NCBI GenBank assembly: GCA_041395445.1
Contig: JAWLAO010000010.1
Coordinates: 1-44,434, forward strand
DNA length: 44,434 bases
Direction: 5' to 3'
Source of the DNA: Gammaproteobacteria bacterium
Lineage (GTDB): Bacteria > Pseudomonadota > Gammaproteobacteria > Xanthomonadales > Marinicellaceae
The notes under the pieces are model-generated. The model saw nothing but the letters and a program-made list of their open reading frames with translations. It was not told where the DNA came from and ran no database searches. Position numbers and translations under genes: made by a program. The stretch's first letter is position 1, and each line of letters starts with the position of its first letter. Of this stretch, positions 10,374 to 19,451 are shown piece after piece.

Positions 10374-13300
10374 TCAGAATTCAAATCTGGCACCGAGGTT
10401 AAATGTTCCTCTGCTAAACCCTTCTAATCCCAATATGCTACGATAATTCAAGTAGGCTTGCTTACCATTTGAAGAGACATAAACAAAGCCTAATCCTGCT
10501 GAACCGTAGGTTCTGTCAGGTGAATCTGTTTCAATAATAAAGATTTCATCTGTTGGAGCTAAAATAAAGCGAGCTTCAATATCTTCGGCATCATTCATGC
10601 TTTCATAGTTGTAATCAAAGTCGAACTGAGGTGTTATCACTCCATTTTTCAAACTGATGGCTTTTGAAACACGCATACCGGCTGACCAGACTAAGGATTC
10701 AATTTCCTGATTAGAGTAAACGAAATTAAAAGCACCGGCTCCGGTTTCTACAAAACCATCAATCTTGGTTCTTACATATTGAATGGATGCGTTTGGAGTG
10801 ATATTCCATGAGTTTTTATTGAAGTTATATCCGGCACTCATTGCAACAGTATATTGCTTGCCATCTGTTGAGCCACTGGCTGTCCGCTGAACTTGCACAT
10901 CTCCTAAAGTGAAATCAATTTCACGTGTTTGCTCAAACTCAGGTTTTGCCATACTGATTCGGGCATCGACATAGAAATTATCATTCACGTTAAATGAACC
11001 ATAAGCAGTCAGTGTCATGCCTGTTGATTTCAATTTGGCTTCATCTTCAATTTTGGAATCAAAGGATGCATAACCTAATGCCAAACCAACAACGCTATTA
11101 GAGTTAACACGATAATCCAAACCAGCTGTCAGACCATAAGTATCAAAATCAAAACCAAGTTCTCGTCCAGTTGCATCTCTTTCACCCATTGAGATACTTC
11201 CGTTGATAAAGAATCCCCAAGGTGATATAAAGTCATTATTGACGTTATTAACTTCTTTGAGTTCCTCTTCAGATTGATTGAGATAAGCCAAAGTATTTAT
11301 CGGTAAGCTGCCATTTCCATATCTGGCAACAAGACCGGAAGAATTAAATCCACGACCACCACCATTTCTGATTTGTGCAAGGCGATTACCAACATTTCTA
11401 AACTGTGCCTGAGCAATCTCTGTCACCGAAGTCGATTGATTAATGATTTCGTTCGGAGTGATTTGCGACATCACTCTTTCAATAGTTTCACCATCGCCGG
11501 ATAATGCGGTTTCGTACAATCTTTCACACATTCCTTCCAAAGCTGTGAAGTAACTTCTTTCACAGTAGCTGGCTACATTTTGTATAGCTCTAAAAATTTG
11601 CTCATTACCTCTACCAGCAAGTGCATTTCGCATTGCATTTTCGATTTCCTGTTCCGTTGGCGTTTCACTGGTAACATTAATTCCGGAACTTGCCGAATTA
11701 TTGGAGTTATCCGGATCAGCTGTAGATGATGTAATTTGAGCGGTTATTTGAATGTTTTCAGGCTCATTGACATTTTCACTTGTTTTAACTCTAAATGTTA
11801 ACGTCTGTTGATAACCCGATGACATTTGAGATTGGCTGAAACTACAATTCATATCGAGGTTATTTTCTGAGCAAGACCATCCAGTCACACTTGTTGGAAC
11901 AATTTGATCAATAAATCCTGTGAATGATAAACTCAAATCAGGGCTATCAGCACTAGCTCCCCCATGATTTTTTACATCGACTGTCATTTCCATCCAGCTT
12001 CCTTGTGCAATATTTGGTTCAGCATCAATACTAACAGATAAGTCAGCACTGTTAACCGGAACCGGATTAACAGTAATGCTGGCTTCAGAGGTGTTGTTGG
12101 TTAAGTCATCATCGGTAGTTTCTGATTCTACAGAAACTGAATTCGCTAATGCACCTGATGCAACATTTGCTTTTCCATGAACTGTAATGGCAACAGACTG
12201 TTGGTTATTTATGTTCGAAATGGAACAAACAACAGCATTATCTGCAAATTGACAAGTACCTGAATCAGATTGAGCAGATATAAACTCAAATCCACTGGGC
12301 AATGTATCATTTACGACCACATTTTGCGCGGCATCAGGACCATTATTCAATACTTCAATACTCCAATCAAATTCACCACCACTTGTTACATCATTGTCTG
12401 TTGATTTAGTAACTTGCAAATCAGCAACAGCATTTCCTATTGGCGGATCAACCGGTGGCGTCACGGGACTATTTGTAATGTCAACACTTACTTGCGAAGT
12501 ATTATTTGCGGAGTTTTGATCGGTATCTAACATACTGACATCAGCAGTATTTTGTATCAGTCCTAATTCTGCCGGTGCTGAAACATTTAGTATAATCTGT
12601 GAAGCAGAAGAAGGAGATAATGTTGCAAGACTACATGTTACTTGAACTAATCCCGAACAAGACCATCCCGCGGCATCTATGGATTTCAAAGTAATTCCTT
12701 GTGGTAAACTATCTGTGACAACAATAGCATTTGCTTCCGCAGTTCCTAAATTTGAAACAGTCAAAACATATTGAAATTCAGAAGATGGCAACATGCTTGT
12801 TGCAGAAGCTGTTTTTGCTATGCTCACATCATGTACTTGCGTATTGATTTGATTCACATTTAGAATCGAGTTATTCAATACCGGCTGTAATAAATTTGTA
12901 CCTGTCAGAACTGCGTTATTGATGTAATCTGTTCCAATAACAGCCGGAGAAATCGCCTGAACTTGAGCTGTTATCATTTCGCTGCTGCCGACTGACAAGG
13001 CAGAATCAAACAAACAAGTCATCGCTAAACCGCTAGACGTACAGTTTGGAGTCGTTGGTAAAGTTGTATATGTAAACCCAGCAGGCAAAGTATTGACCAA
13101 AACCGGATTGAGAATATCTTCTGTTCCGGTATTTGTTAATGTCAGTTGTAAATCAAATAAACCTCCTTCATCCACAGGGTTAGGGTTTTGAGTTACAGTT
13201 AAAGTTGCTGAAGTATCCGTGATAAACAACGTATTTTGAGCTGTTTGTGCGACTGCATTATCCGCTGAAACAGTTGCTACATTTATTAATTGCAAATTTG

Positions 13301-16205
13301 TCGAGTTTGCATCATTTGTAACAAAAAATTCAATGGAACTACTTGTACCCGGTGACAAATCTCCGATAAATACACAATCATACTGCAAAGCAGAATTTGA
13401 ACAATTCCATTCTTGAGTAGCTATAGAATCGACTGAAAGCGAATCGGGCATTAAATCGCTTAAGTGAAGCCCTTGAGCGTTTTCAGTTCCGGCATTTATC
13501 ACATCAATTCGATAGACAAAGCTCGAGCCTCGTGATATTTGTGCGATTGGCACATTATCCAATAATGCTTGCTTGGTAATTGTTAGCACTGTTGGATTAA
13601 CAGTTGGATTGACAATATCAATGATTGCCGGAGCAGAACTAATATTATCGCCATTTGTATTACTGGAGGCCGAAGCAGTATTTTGGATACCCAACCCTGA
13701 AACTGATGCTATTGCATTGATATCAACGGTCACAGTTTGACCGGGGCCTAATATATTATTTGCATCGTTTTGGCATGAAACCTCATGATTAACAGCATCA
13801 TAATTACAATTAAACCCCATCGTAGTAGTGAAACTATCAAAAGCCACATTCACAGGCAAAGTGTCTTTAATAACCAAATCGTCATAGTTAATTGCAGCTG
13901 AATTATTTGATGCTGAAATTTGATAAAAGACCGTGTCTCCAACCGCAAATTCGTTAGTTGCTCCGCTTCCACTTCCCGCTGCAATTCCACCAGCAACAGT
14001 TTTATCAATTGATATCTCCCCCATTGGAGCGGCAACAATCTCAAATGAATCACTAACAGAAGTGTTATTGCCTGGATCAGCATCAGCATCAGCAGTAATA
14101 TTTGCGGTATTTATCACAAATGTTCCAACACTTCCGGTAACTTGGACGGTAATTTCCAACCCATCCTCGGCCGTTGTAAAAGGCAATGAAGTTGCTGTAC
14201 AGGTAACTTTGTTGTTTACAGAATCGAATGGATCACAAATAAAATTAGGACCCAAAGCACTGTGTGAAACATAAGTAACGCCCGCGGGCAATACATCCGT
14301 AATTCTTACATTTGAACCAGGAGCAGAAGTACTACTTAGGTTTTTTCCAAGAATTTTATATACAACCGTATCCCCTTGAATAGCAACAAAAGAACCTGCT
14401 CCACCAGTAACACCTGACTGAATTGTTTTAACAACTGTAATATCAGGGTCAGCCACAGGTTGATTAATATTTACCGTAGCAGGACTGGAAATATTATCAT
14501 TATCGAATGGGTTGGAGTCTAATTCATCACTTGCAGCAACTGCGGTGTTTTCTTTTAAACCTGTCGTCAGACCAACAACCTGAAGTTTAATCACATCTGC
14601 GAAATTGGGTGAGCTCGCCGGAATTGAAGGGTGTGAACATTGAACTCCTTGTGAATTATTTTGATCGATAAAAGGATCGGCTATACAACTCCAATTCCCC
14701 GAAGATATATCTCCAACAAATTGAACACCGACAGGCAAAGGATCAGTAACTATTACATTTGTAGCTGATGTTAAAGACAAGTTATCGACATGAATATGAT
14801 AAGCAAAATCAACTCCGACATCGACATCAGTTATTAAAGTCCCACCTAAATCTTTGACATACTTGGTAAGTCTAATATCTGTCTGCAACTCTGTCATTTC
14901 AATATCAAAAGCATCCATATTATCAGACAGAGAGACTTCTCTGCCTGACAAGTCTGTTACTTGAATATTTATTGAATTACCATAAACGCCAGATGTTGAA
15001 GGATAAGATGAAATATCAGCTGTTAGGGTTAATACATCTCCCGGATTTATTGAATCGTCTAATAAAGTACACAGTATTCCTCCTGTTTGAGGGACACAAT
15101 CCCATATCCCAGCAATCTGAGCAGGTTGAACACTAGTATTGGAGACACTAAATGCAGGGTCAAAAGCCAGAAAAATCTCCACATCTGTAGTGAAAGTAGC
15201 ATTTCCACTATTGCGAACTTCATAGACCAACGGTGTTGATGCTGTTGTTCCCAATGGGATTGACAACGGAACTGAAGCAGGGTCTATTCTTGTCAATGTC
15301 AAATCATAATTTCCGGCAACAACATCAATACTGGTAGATATTGTGTTATTTGAAGTATTTGTTTCAATTCCACCAAAATCTGTAAGTGTTGCGTTCAGAT
15401 TGTAAGTACCAACTGAACTGACTAAAAAGTCCAGAGTAAAACTCGTGGCAGATCCTGATGCAACCGGATTAAAAGTCGAACAATCCAAGATTCCAGTCGA
15501 TGGAAAACACGACCAACCTGATGGAATAACACTAGAACCTTGTTCAAATATTAAATTAATATCATCATAAATAATTGTTATTCCAACTCCTGAAGTTGCA
15601 TCTCCCCCGAGGTTGTCAACTTTAAAATCTATACTCACAGGAGTTGTTTGATTTTCTACTGCATTATAAGTCGTAAGTGTAACTGAATCATTAAAGTCTA
15701 AATCCGGTTCAGTACCTAATATGGTTACATTGATTGCCGAAGTATCATTCAAAGCATTGGTATCTGTTTCAACAAAATCTTCAACTCTGACAGTAATTGC
15801 TTCCGGACCGAGAGAAGCACTTCCGGCAGTCAGATTGATTTGAACAGATTTCGAACCTGCAACATTTAAAACGGATGCTGATTCAACAACAATCTCGCCA
15901 GATACAGTTGATTCATCAGTCCAGTCGCCTCCTGTAACAGAATTTAATGTTGACTGCTCTATGATATTGGAAGGTGTTGAGCCATCCATGTTAATAATAA
16001 TTCTTTGACCACTAGATGTAGTAACTCCTGATAAATCATCAATATTGGCAATGTCAATCAGGAGTGAATAACTAGTGCCTCCATTGATCGTTGTTCCTGG
16101 ATTAATTTGAAAATTTGATACTGATAAATCCAGAGCATTCGCACAATTAGCAATGAAAATCAGAACAAGTACTTTAAGAAAATTTTGTATTTTATTGTTT
16201 TTCAT
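10374..16205 (-). CDS. Giant DUF11-repeat autotransporter outer-membrane protein
   Basis: This protein of about 1943 residues starts at the ATG 16203-16205 (MKNNKIQNF), giving a signal peptide ending near NCANA. The passenger is a string of about ten Ig-like DUF11/CARDB-type repeats, with phrases such as VVTDSLPQGITLKS and VVNDTLPSGFEF. Nearly every repeat carries one Cys pair after a Trp or aromatic (GWSC..C, EWNC..C). A helical linker near 1570-1670 with two further Cys precedes a C-terminal beta-barrel of about 270 residues (NDFISPWGFFINGSISMG to the terminal RFEF), the classical autotransporter translocator ending in Phe. It is probably surface-exposed or an adhesin. It is the first gene of the two-gene unit with the caspase lipoprotein. 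Confidence 0.9.
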   Translation of the reverse strand: MKNNKIQNFLKVLVLIFIANCANALDLSVSNFQINPGTTINGGTSYSLLIDIANIDDLSGVTTSSGQRIIINMDGSTPSNIIEQSTLNSVTGGDWTDESTVSGEIVVESASVLNVAGSKSVQINLTAGSASLGPEAITVRVEDFVETDTNALNDTSAINVTILGTEPDLDFNDSVTLTTYNAVENQTTPVSIDFKVDNLGGDATSGVGITIIYDDINLIFEQGSSVIPSGWSCFPSTGILDCSTFNPVASGSATSFTLDFLVSSVGTYNLNATLTDFGGIETNTSNNTISTSIDVVAGNYDLTLTRIDPASVPLSIPLGTTASTPLVYEVRNSGNATFTTDVEIFLAFDPAFSVSNTSVQPAQIAGIWDCVPQTGGILCTLLDDSINPGDVLTLTADISSYPSTSGVYGNSINIQVTDLSGREVSLSDNMDAFDIEMTELQTDIRLTKYVKDLGGTLITDVDVGVDFAYHIHVDNLSLTSATNVIVTDPLPVGVQFVGDISSGNWSCIADPFIDQNNSQGVQCSHPSIPASSPNFADVIKLQVVGLTTGLKENTAVAASDELDSNPFDNDNISSPATVNINQPVADPDITVVKTIQSGVTGGAGSFVAIQGDTVVYKILGKNLSSTSAPGSNVRITDVLPAGVTYVSHSALGPNFICDPFDSVNNKVTCTATSLPFTTAEDGLEITVQVTGSVGTFVINTANITADADADPGNNTSVSDSFEIVAAPMGEISIDKTVAGGIAAGSGSGATNEFAVGDTVFYQISASNNSAAINYDDLVIKDTLPVNVAFDSFTTTMGFNCNYDAVNHEVSCQNDANNILGPGQTVTVDINAIASVSGLGIQNTASASSNTNGDNISSAPAIIDIVNPTVNPTVLTITKQALLDNVPIAQISRGSSFVYRIDVINAGTENAQGLHLSDLMPDSLSVDSIATQEWNCSNSALQYDCVFIGDLSPGTSSSIEFFVTNDANSTNLQLINVATVSADNAVAQTAQNTLFITDTSATLTVTQNPNPVDEGGLFDLQLTLTNTGTEDILNPVLVNTLPAGFTYTTLPTTPNCTSSGLAMTCLFDSALSVGSSEMITAQVQAISPAVIGTDYINNAVLTGTNLLQPVLNNSILNVNQINTQVHDVSIAKTASATSMLPSSEFQYVLTVSNLGTAEANAIVVTDSLPQGITLKSIDAAGWSCSGLVQVTCSLATLSPSSASQIILNVSAPAELGLIQNTADVSMLDTDQNSANNTSQVSVDITNSPVTPPVDPPIGNAVADLQVTKSTDNDVTSGGEFDWSIEVLNNGPDAAQNVVVNDTLPSGFEFISAQSDSGTCQFADNAVVCSISNINNQQSVAITVHGKANVASGALANSVSVESETTDDDLTNNTSEASITVNPVPVNSADLSVSIDAEPNIAQGSWMEMTVDVKNHGGASADSPDLSLSFTGFIDQIVPTSVTGWSCSENNLDMNCSFSQSQMSSGYQQTLTFRVKTSENVNEPENIQITAQITSSTADPDNSNNSASSGINVTSETPTEQEIENAMRNALAGRGNEQIFRAIQNVASYCERSYFTALEGMCERLYETALSGDGETIERVMSQITPNEIINQSTSVTEIAQAQFRNVGNRLAQIRNGGGRGFNSSGLVARYGNGSLPINTLAYLNQSEEELKEVNNVNNDFISPWGFFINGSISMGERDATGRELGFDFDTYGLTAGLDYRVNSNSVVGLALGYASFDSKIEDEAKLKSTGMTLTAYGSFNVNDNFYVDARISMAKPEFEQTREIDFTLGDVQVQRTASGSTDGKQYTVAMSAGYNFNKNSWNITPNASIQYVRTKIDGFVETGAGAFNFVYSNQEIESLVWSAGMRVSKAISLKNGVITPQFDFDYNYESMNDAEDIEARFILAPTDEIFIIETDSPDRTYGSAGLGFVYVSSNGKQAYLNYRSILGLEGFSRGTFNLGARFEF

Positions 16206-16236
16206 GAAAATTCCCGATCCATTTAGTAACTTATTA

Positions 16237-16242
16237 ATTATA
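16237..16242 (-). promoter_or_regulatory. Candidate -10 box for the autotransporter/caspase unit
   Basis: The minus strand reads TATAAT 32 bp upstream of the autotransporter ATG, in the gap shared with the divergent phnA-like gene. I could not find a convincing -35 at 16-18 bp, so the call rests on the perfect hexamer and its position. Confidence 0.35.
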
Positions 16243-16525
16243 CACACATTTCAACTGTTGATTCTATTGCAAACAAAAATTTATTTGCAAAAAGAATCTT
16301 TTAACCCAAAGATGTCCCCACAACTGCAACTCTATCAGTTAAATTCACTCGGGGAAAACAGAAAATTATAAAATTTGTTAATATGTGACGAGTTTCACTT
16401 TTTTAACAGTAATTATATGTATCAAAAGCATTAATAACCTTAAAAGCAAATAATTTAAAGGCTATTGTGTAAACTTTGGTTATTTGCATTTATCATTCGC
16501 ACTCTCTTGATAACAGTGAAAAATC

Positions 16526-17101
16526 GTGACGCAAACTGCTCTATTTGAAAGAAGTGACAACAAATGTGAATTATGTGGAAACACTAATAATTTGGAAGTA
16601 TATACTTTACCACCGGACAACATCCCAAGTTTCGATAAAAGCATTCTTGTATGTGGTAGTTGCATGGAACAAATCAATCAAAAAAAACCTATGGATTCCA
16701 ATCATTGGCGTTGCCTGACTGAAAGTATGTGGAACGAAAATTTACCTGTTCAAGTTATGTCCTATCGTTTGCTTTCACGATTAAATTCAGAAAGTTGGGC
16801 ACAAGATGCACTAGATTTGATGTATCTGGATGATGACACATTGGCATGGGCAAAAGCGACCGTAGACGGTCAGAAAAAAGATGACTCACTCATTCATAGA
16901 GATAGCAATGGAGCTCAACTTGAGAATGGCGATACGGTTGTTTTAATTAAAGATTTGAATGTTAAGGGAACCAGTTTTACTGCAAAAAGAGGAACAGCGG
17001 TTCGTAAAATTTCCTTAGAACTGGACAATCCTGAACATATTTCAGGAAAAGTAAACGGGCAAACTATTGTTATTCTGACAAAATATGTTAAAAAATCCTG
17101 A
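16526..17101 (+). CDS. PhnA-like zinc-ribbon protein
   Basis: The 191-residue protein has an N-terminal treble-clef or zinc-ribbon part (CELCG near residue 15, CGSC near 52) and a C-terminal PhnA/YjdM domain at about 125-190 (DSNGAQLENGDTVVLIKDL, AKRGTAVRKISL). The family is named for the phosphonate locus, but no phosphonate genes are here and its biochemical role is unclear. I accept the GTG at 16526 because TQTALFERSDNKCELCG matches the usual N terminus of this two-domain type; the ribosome site is weak. It is divergent from the autotransporter gene and convergent with the lyase-like gene, whose stop is 7 bp away. Confidence 0.85.
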   Translation: MTQTALFERSDNKCELCGNTNNLEVYTLPPDNIPSFDKSILVCGSCMEQINQKKPMDSNHWRCLTESMWNENLPVQVMSYRLLSRLNSESWAQDALDLMYLDDDTLAWAKATVDGQKKDDSLIHRDSNGAQLENGDTVVLIKDLNVKGTSFTAKRGTAVRKISLELDNPEHISGKVNGQTIVILTKYVKKS

Positions 17102-17108
17102 TTAGAAT

Positions 17109-18524
17109 TTATTCAAAACCATTCTGAAATATTAAATCGCTCACCATCGCAGTCGCCACGCCATTGATATATTCTTCAATGGCTGTATAACCAGATGGCA
17201 TAATGGTATTATAGTCATTGCCATTGTTTGGATTTAAACCGTTCTGATTTTCCCAACTGTCGGGCATTCCGTCATTATCTGAGTCCAGTGGCGGCGGTAA
17301 AACGGTTAATCCCTCCATCAAATCCGCTGGGCGAAAATTATCCCACTGCCCGCTTCGGGTTTGTAAATCATTGATAGATGTTCTGGATACAATATCTCTT
17401 GGAAATGCTCCAACCTGTTGTATCAACAAATCTTCAATGTCATTACTGCTATGCGTTGTTATGGACACACTTCCCTCAGAAGTAAAATCAAATTCTCCGC
17501 TTTGATTAAATTGACCGGATACAATACCGCAGCAGGCAAATGTGTATTCATTCTGAAATAATGTATTGGTCCATGGATTATTCACAACTCCATTAAATAC
17601 ACCCGGATCTTCGACAAGATTATCCTCCATCCAGTATTCAGTTAATATTGGAGGAGCCGGATTTTCAGGATCAAACCAGAATGGAGCCAATGAAATACTC
17701 GGACCAGCGATATATTTGTTGCCGATAATATTAAATTCATCGCTCGCAACAATATTATGATGAATAAATCCTTCTCTTCCATTGTAAATCACATTATTTC
17801 GTACATCAGCAGGGCCAACAGACAATGCCGGAGTTCGATTTCGAGCGTGAGCAAAATAATTATGATGAATGGAAATAAAACCACCGGGAAGTGAAGAATC
17901 ATCACAACTATTATCATCCAGACAAGGTCTGTGGTTTAGAATGCCTTTATTGTGTGTCCATCCGTTAGCAACATCATAGATGGGATAGGATATATTCGAC
18001 CACTGAACCGTTATATGGTTTGCTCCGCCCCAAAAATCGATATTCTCATCAGCACCATGAGAAACATCCACATGATCAAGAATTATATTGTTTGCTGTTG
18101 AAAATTGGATTCCATCATGCTGACTGGAAGGCCATGAAGCATCAGGATCAGGCGGTCTGACCCGAATATGCCTTATAATAATATTATTTGTATCGCTTCC
18201 ATAAGTGGTATAAAGATGCCCAACAATTGTGATTCCTGCTCCAGGTGCAGTTTGCCCGGCGATAGTGACATCGCCATGAGGAATATGCACATCACCGGTA
18301 ATGATTCCCGAAACATCAAATACGATAATTCTGGCACCGGATTGATCTAAAGCCCATTGCAATGAACCTGTTCCCGATGCATTTAAGTTTGTCACCTTCA
18401 AAACCACACCATTCCTGCCACCGGTTGCGTAGGCTCCAAACCCTTCGGACTCAGGAAATGATTTTAGTTGAGCAAATGAAATAATAGAATGTGTGCAAAG
18501 AAGTAAGATGACCGGAAGTTTCAT
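17109..18524 (-). CDS. Secreted pectate-lyase-like beta-helix protein with C-terminal GFE motif
   Basis: The 471-residue protein starts with a Sec signal peptide (about residues 1-18). The pectate lyase superfamily opening follows (FPESEGFGAYATGGRNG, TNLNASGTGSLQWAL, IVFDVSGII, TIAGQTAPG), then beta-helix rungs rich in Asn (NIILDHVDVSHG, DNIDFWGG). Near residue 415 a thrombospondin-3-like calcium loop appears (DSDNDGMPDSWE), and the chain ends LIFQNGFE. The fold is that of PL1-type lyases; the substrate cannot be read from sequence. The terminal aromatic-X-X-GFE motif resembles a short C-terminal tag seen on many secreted proteins of Lysobacterales and Marinicella-like bacteria (recalled, not searched). 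Confidence 0.82.
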   Translation of the reverse strand: MKLPVILLLCTHSIISFAQLKSFPESEGFGAYATGGRNGVVLKVTNLNASGTGSLQWALDQSGARIIVFDVSGIITGDVHIPHGDVTIAGQTAPGAGITIVGHLYTTYGSDTNNIIIRHIRVRPPDPDASWPSSQHDGIQFSTANNIILDHVDVSHGADENIDFWGGANHITVQWSNISYPIYDVANGWTHNKGILNHRPCLDDNSCDDSSLPGGFISIHHNYFAHARNRTPALSVGPADVRNNVIYNGREGFIHHNIVASDEFNIIGNKYIAGPSISLAPFWFDPENPAPPILTEYWMEDNLVEDPGVFNGVVNNPWTNTLFQNEYTFACCGIVSGQFNQSGEFDFTSEGSVSITTHSSNDIEDLLIQQVGAFPRDIVSRTSINDLQTRSGQWDNFRPADLMEGLTVLPPPLDSDNDGMPDSWENQNGLNPNNGNDYNTIMPSGYTAIEEYINGVATAMVSDLIFQNGFE

Positions 18525-18601
18525 AATAAAGCACCAAAGCAGTTTTACGAAATTATAAATTTATAGCAAATAAAAATTTGTGAATGATTTGTGCTTTTCA
18601 A

Positions 18602-18636
18602 AAAAAAGGGCAGAAACAAAGTTACCACCCTTAAAA
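18602..18636 (-). terminator. Probable terminator of sodB
   Basis: On the minus strand AAGGG and CCCTT enclose a loop of about 17 nt, with further weak pairing, and a T8 run follows. It begins about 20 bp after the sodB stop codon. The short stem makes it moderate. Confidence 0.55.
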
Positions 18637-18656
18637 ATCTCACTCTGAAGTCTTAA

Positions 18657-19235
18657 TCACTTCATTCTGGAAGCAACTTTATCCCAATCAACAATATTCC
18701 AGAAGTTTTTGATGTAACCTCCTCTGTCATTGCGAGTGTCAACATAATAGGCATGTTCCCAAACATCACAAGTTAAAAGTGCGTGTTTACCATCGGTCAT
18801 TGGAGTTCCGGCATTGAACGTGTTCACCAGTTCCAGTTCACCATTTTCATCTTGAACCAACCAAACCCAGCCCGAACCAAAAGTTGCCAAACCTAAAGCA
18901 TTGAATTTTGCAACAAACTCTGCAAATGAACCAAATTTCGCGTTGATTTTATCAGCGAGCTCACCTGTAGGTTCGCCGCCACCGTTTGCTGAGAACCCTT
19001 CAAAATAAAAAGTGTGATTCCAAACCTGAGCTGCATTGTTGAAAACACCACCATCAGAGTTCATGATGATTTCTTCTAAAGATTTTCCTTCAAAATCAGT
19101 ACCTTTGATTAAGTTATTGAGATTCACAACGTAAGCATTATGATGCTTTCCATGGTGATAACTCAAAGTTTCTGCGGAAATATGGGGTTCAAGGGCGTCT
19201 TGTGCATAAGGCAAAGCCGGTAATTCAAAACTCAT
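18657..19235 (-). CDS. sodB: Iron superoxide dismutase
   Basis: The 192-residue cytoplasmic enzyme converts superoxide to oxygen and hydrogen peroxide. Metal ligands are recognisable: His in LSYHHGKHHNAYV, His in VWNHTFYF, and Asp/His in LLTCDVWEHAYY. AAQVWNHTFYF, with Gln in the second sphere, and the 192-residue length favour the Fe type over the Mn type. A strong AGGAG ribosome site lies before the ATG. The promoter has a perfect TATAAT overlapped by a Fur-box-like sequence. It is monocistronic, with a terminator downstream and trpS divergent. Confidence 0.96.
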   Translation of the reverse strand: MSFELPALPYAQDALEPHISAETLSYHHGKHHNAYVVNLNNLIKGTDFEGKSLEEIIMNSDGGVFNNAAQVWNHTFYFEGFSANGGGEPTGELADKINAKFGSFAEFVAKFNALGLATFGSGWVWLVQDENGELELVNTFNAGTPMTDGKHALLTCDVWEHAYYVDTRNDRGGYIKNFWNIVDWDKVASRMK

Positions 19236-19264
19236 TCTTTTTCTCCTGAATTTAAGATGTAAAT

Positions 19265-19283
19265 AAAAACGATTCTCATTATA
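19265..19283 (-). promoter_or_regulatory. Fur-box-like site overlapping the sodB -10 box
   Basis: The minus strand reads TATAATGAGAATCGTTTTT, matching the 19-bp Fur consensus at 14 positions by my count. Its first six bases are a perfect -10 hexamer, 43-48 bp upstream of the sodB ATG. Repression by Fur when iron is replete is the inference from the overlap. Confidence 0.5.
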
Positions 19284-19451
19284 TCAAGCATTTATGTTCA
19301 TTTGTGATAATTTCAAGAGATTGTCACCGTTTGTTTGAATTTAACGTATTAGTTGGGAGGAAATAGTTTTTCTTCATTTTGCTGAAAAATTGATTATTTG
19401 AAGAACAATGCTTATGATTTACGTTTTTTAAAATTACGGAAAAGTTCATTA

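Noticed and set aside
13933..14274. 113-codon plus-strand frame opposite the autotransporter gene
   Set aside because: It lies fully inside the strongly supported DUF11 repeat coding sequence, has no ribosome site and its low-complexity Ser/Ala/Val composition reflects the repeats.
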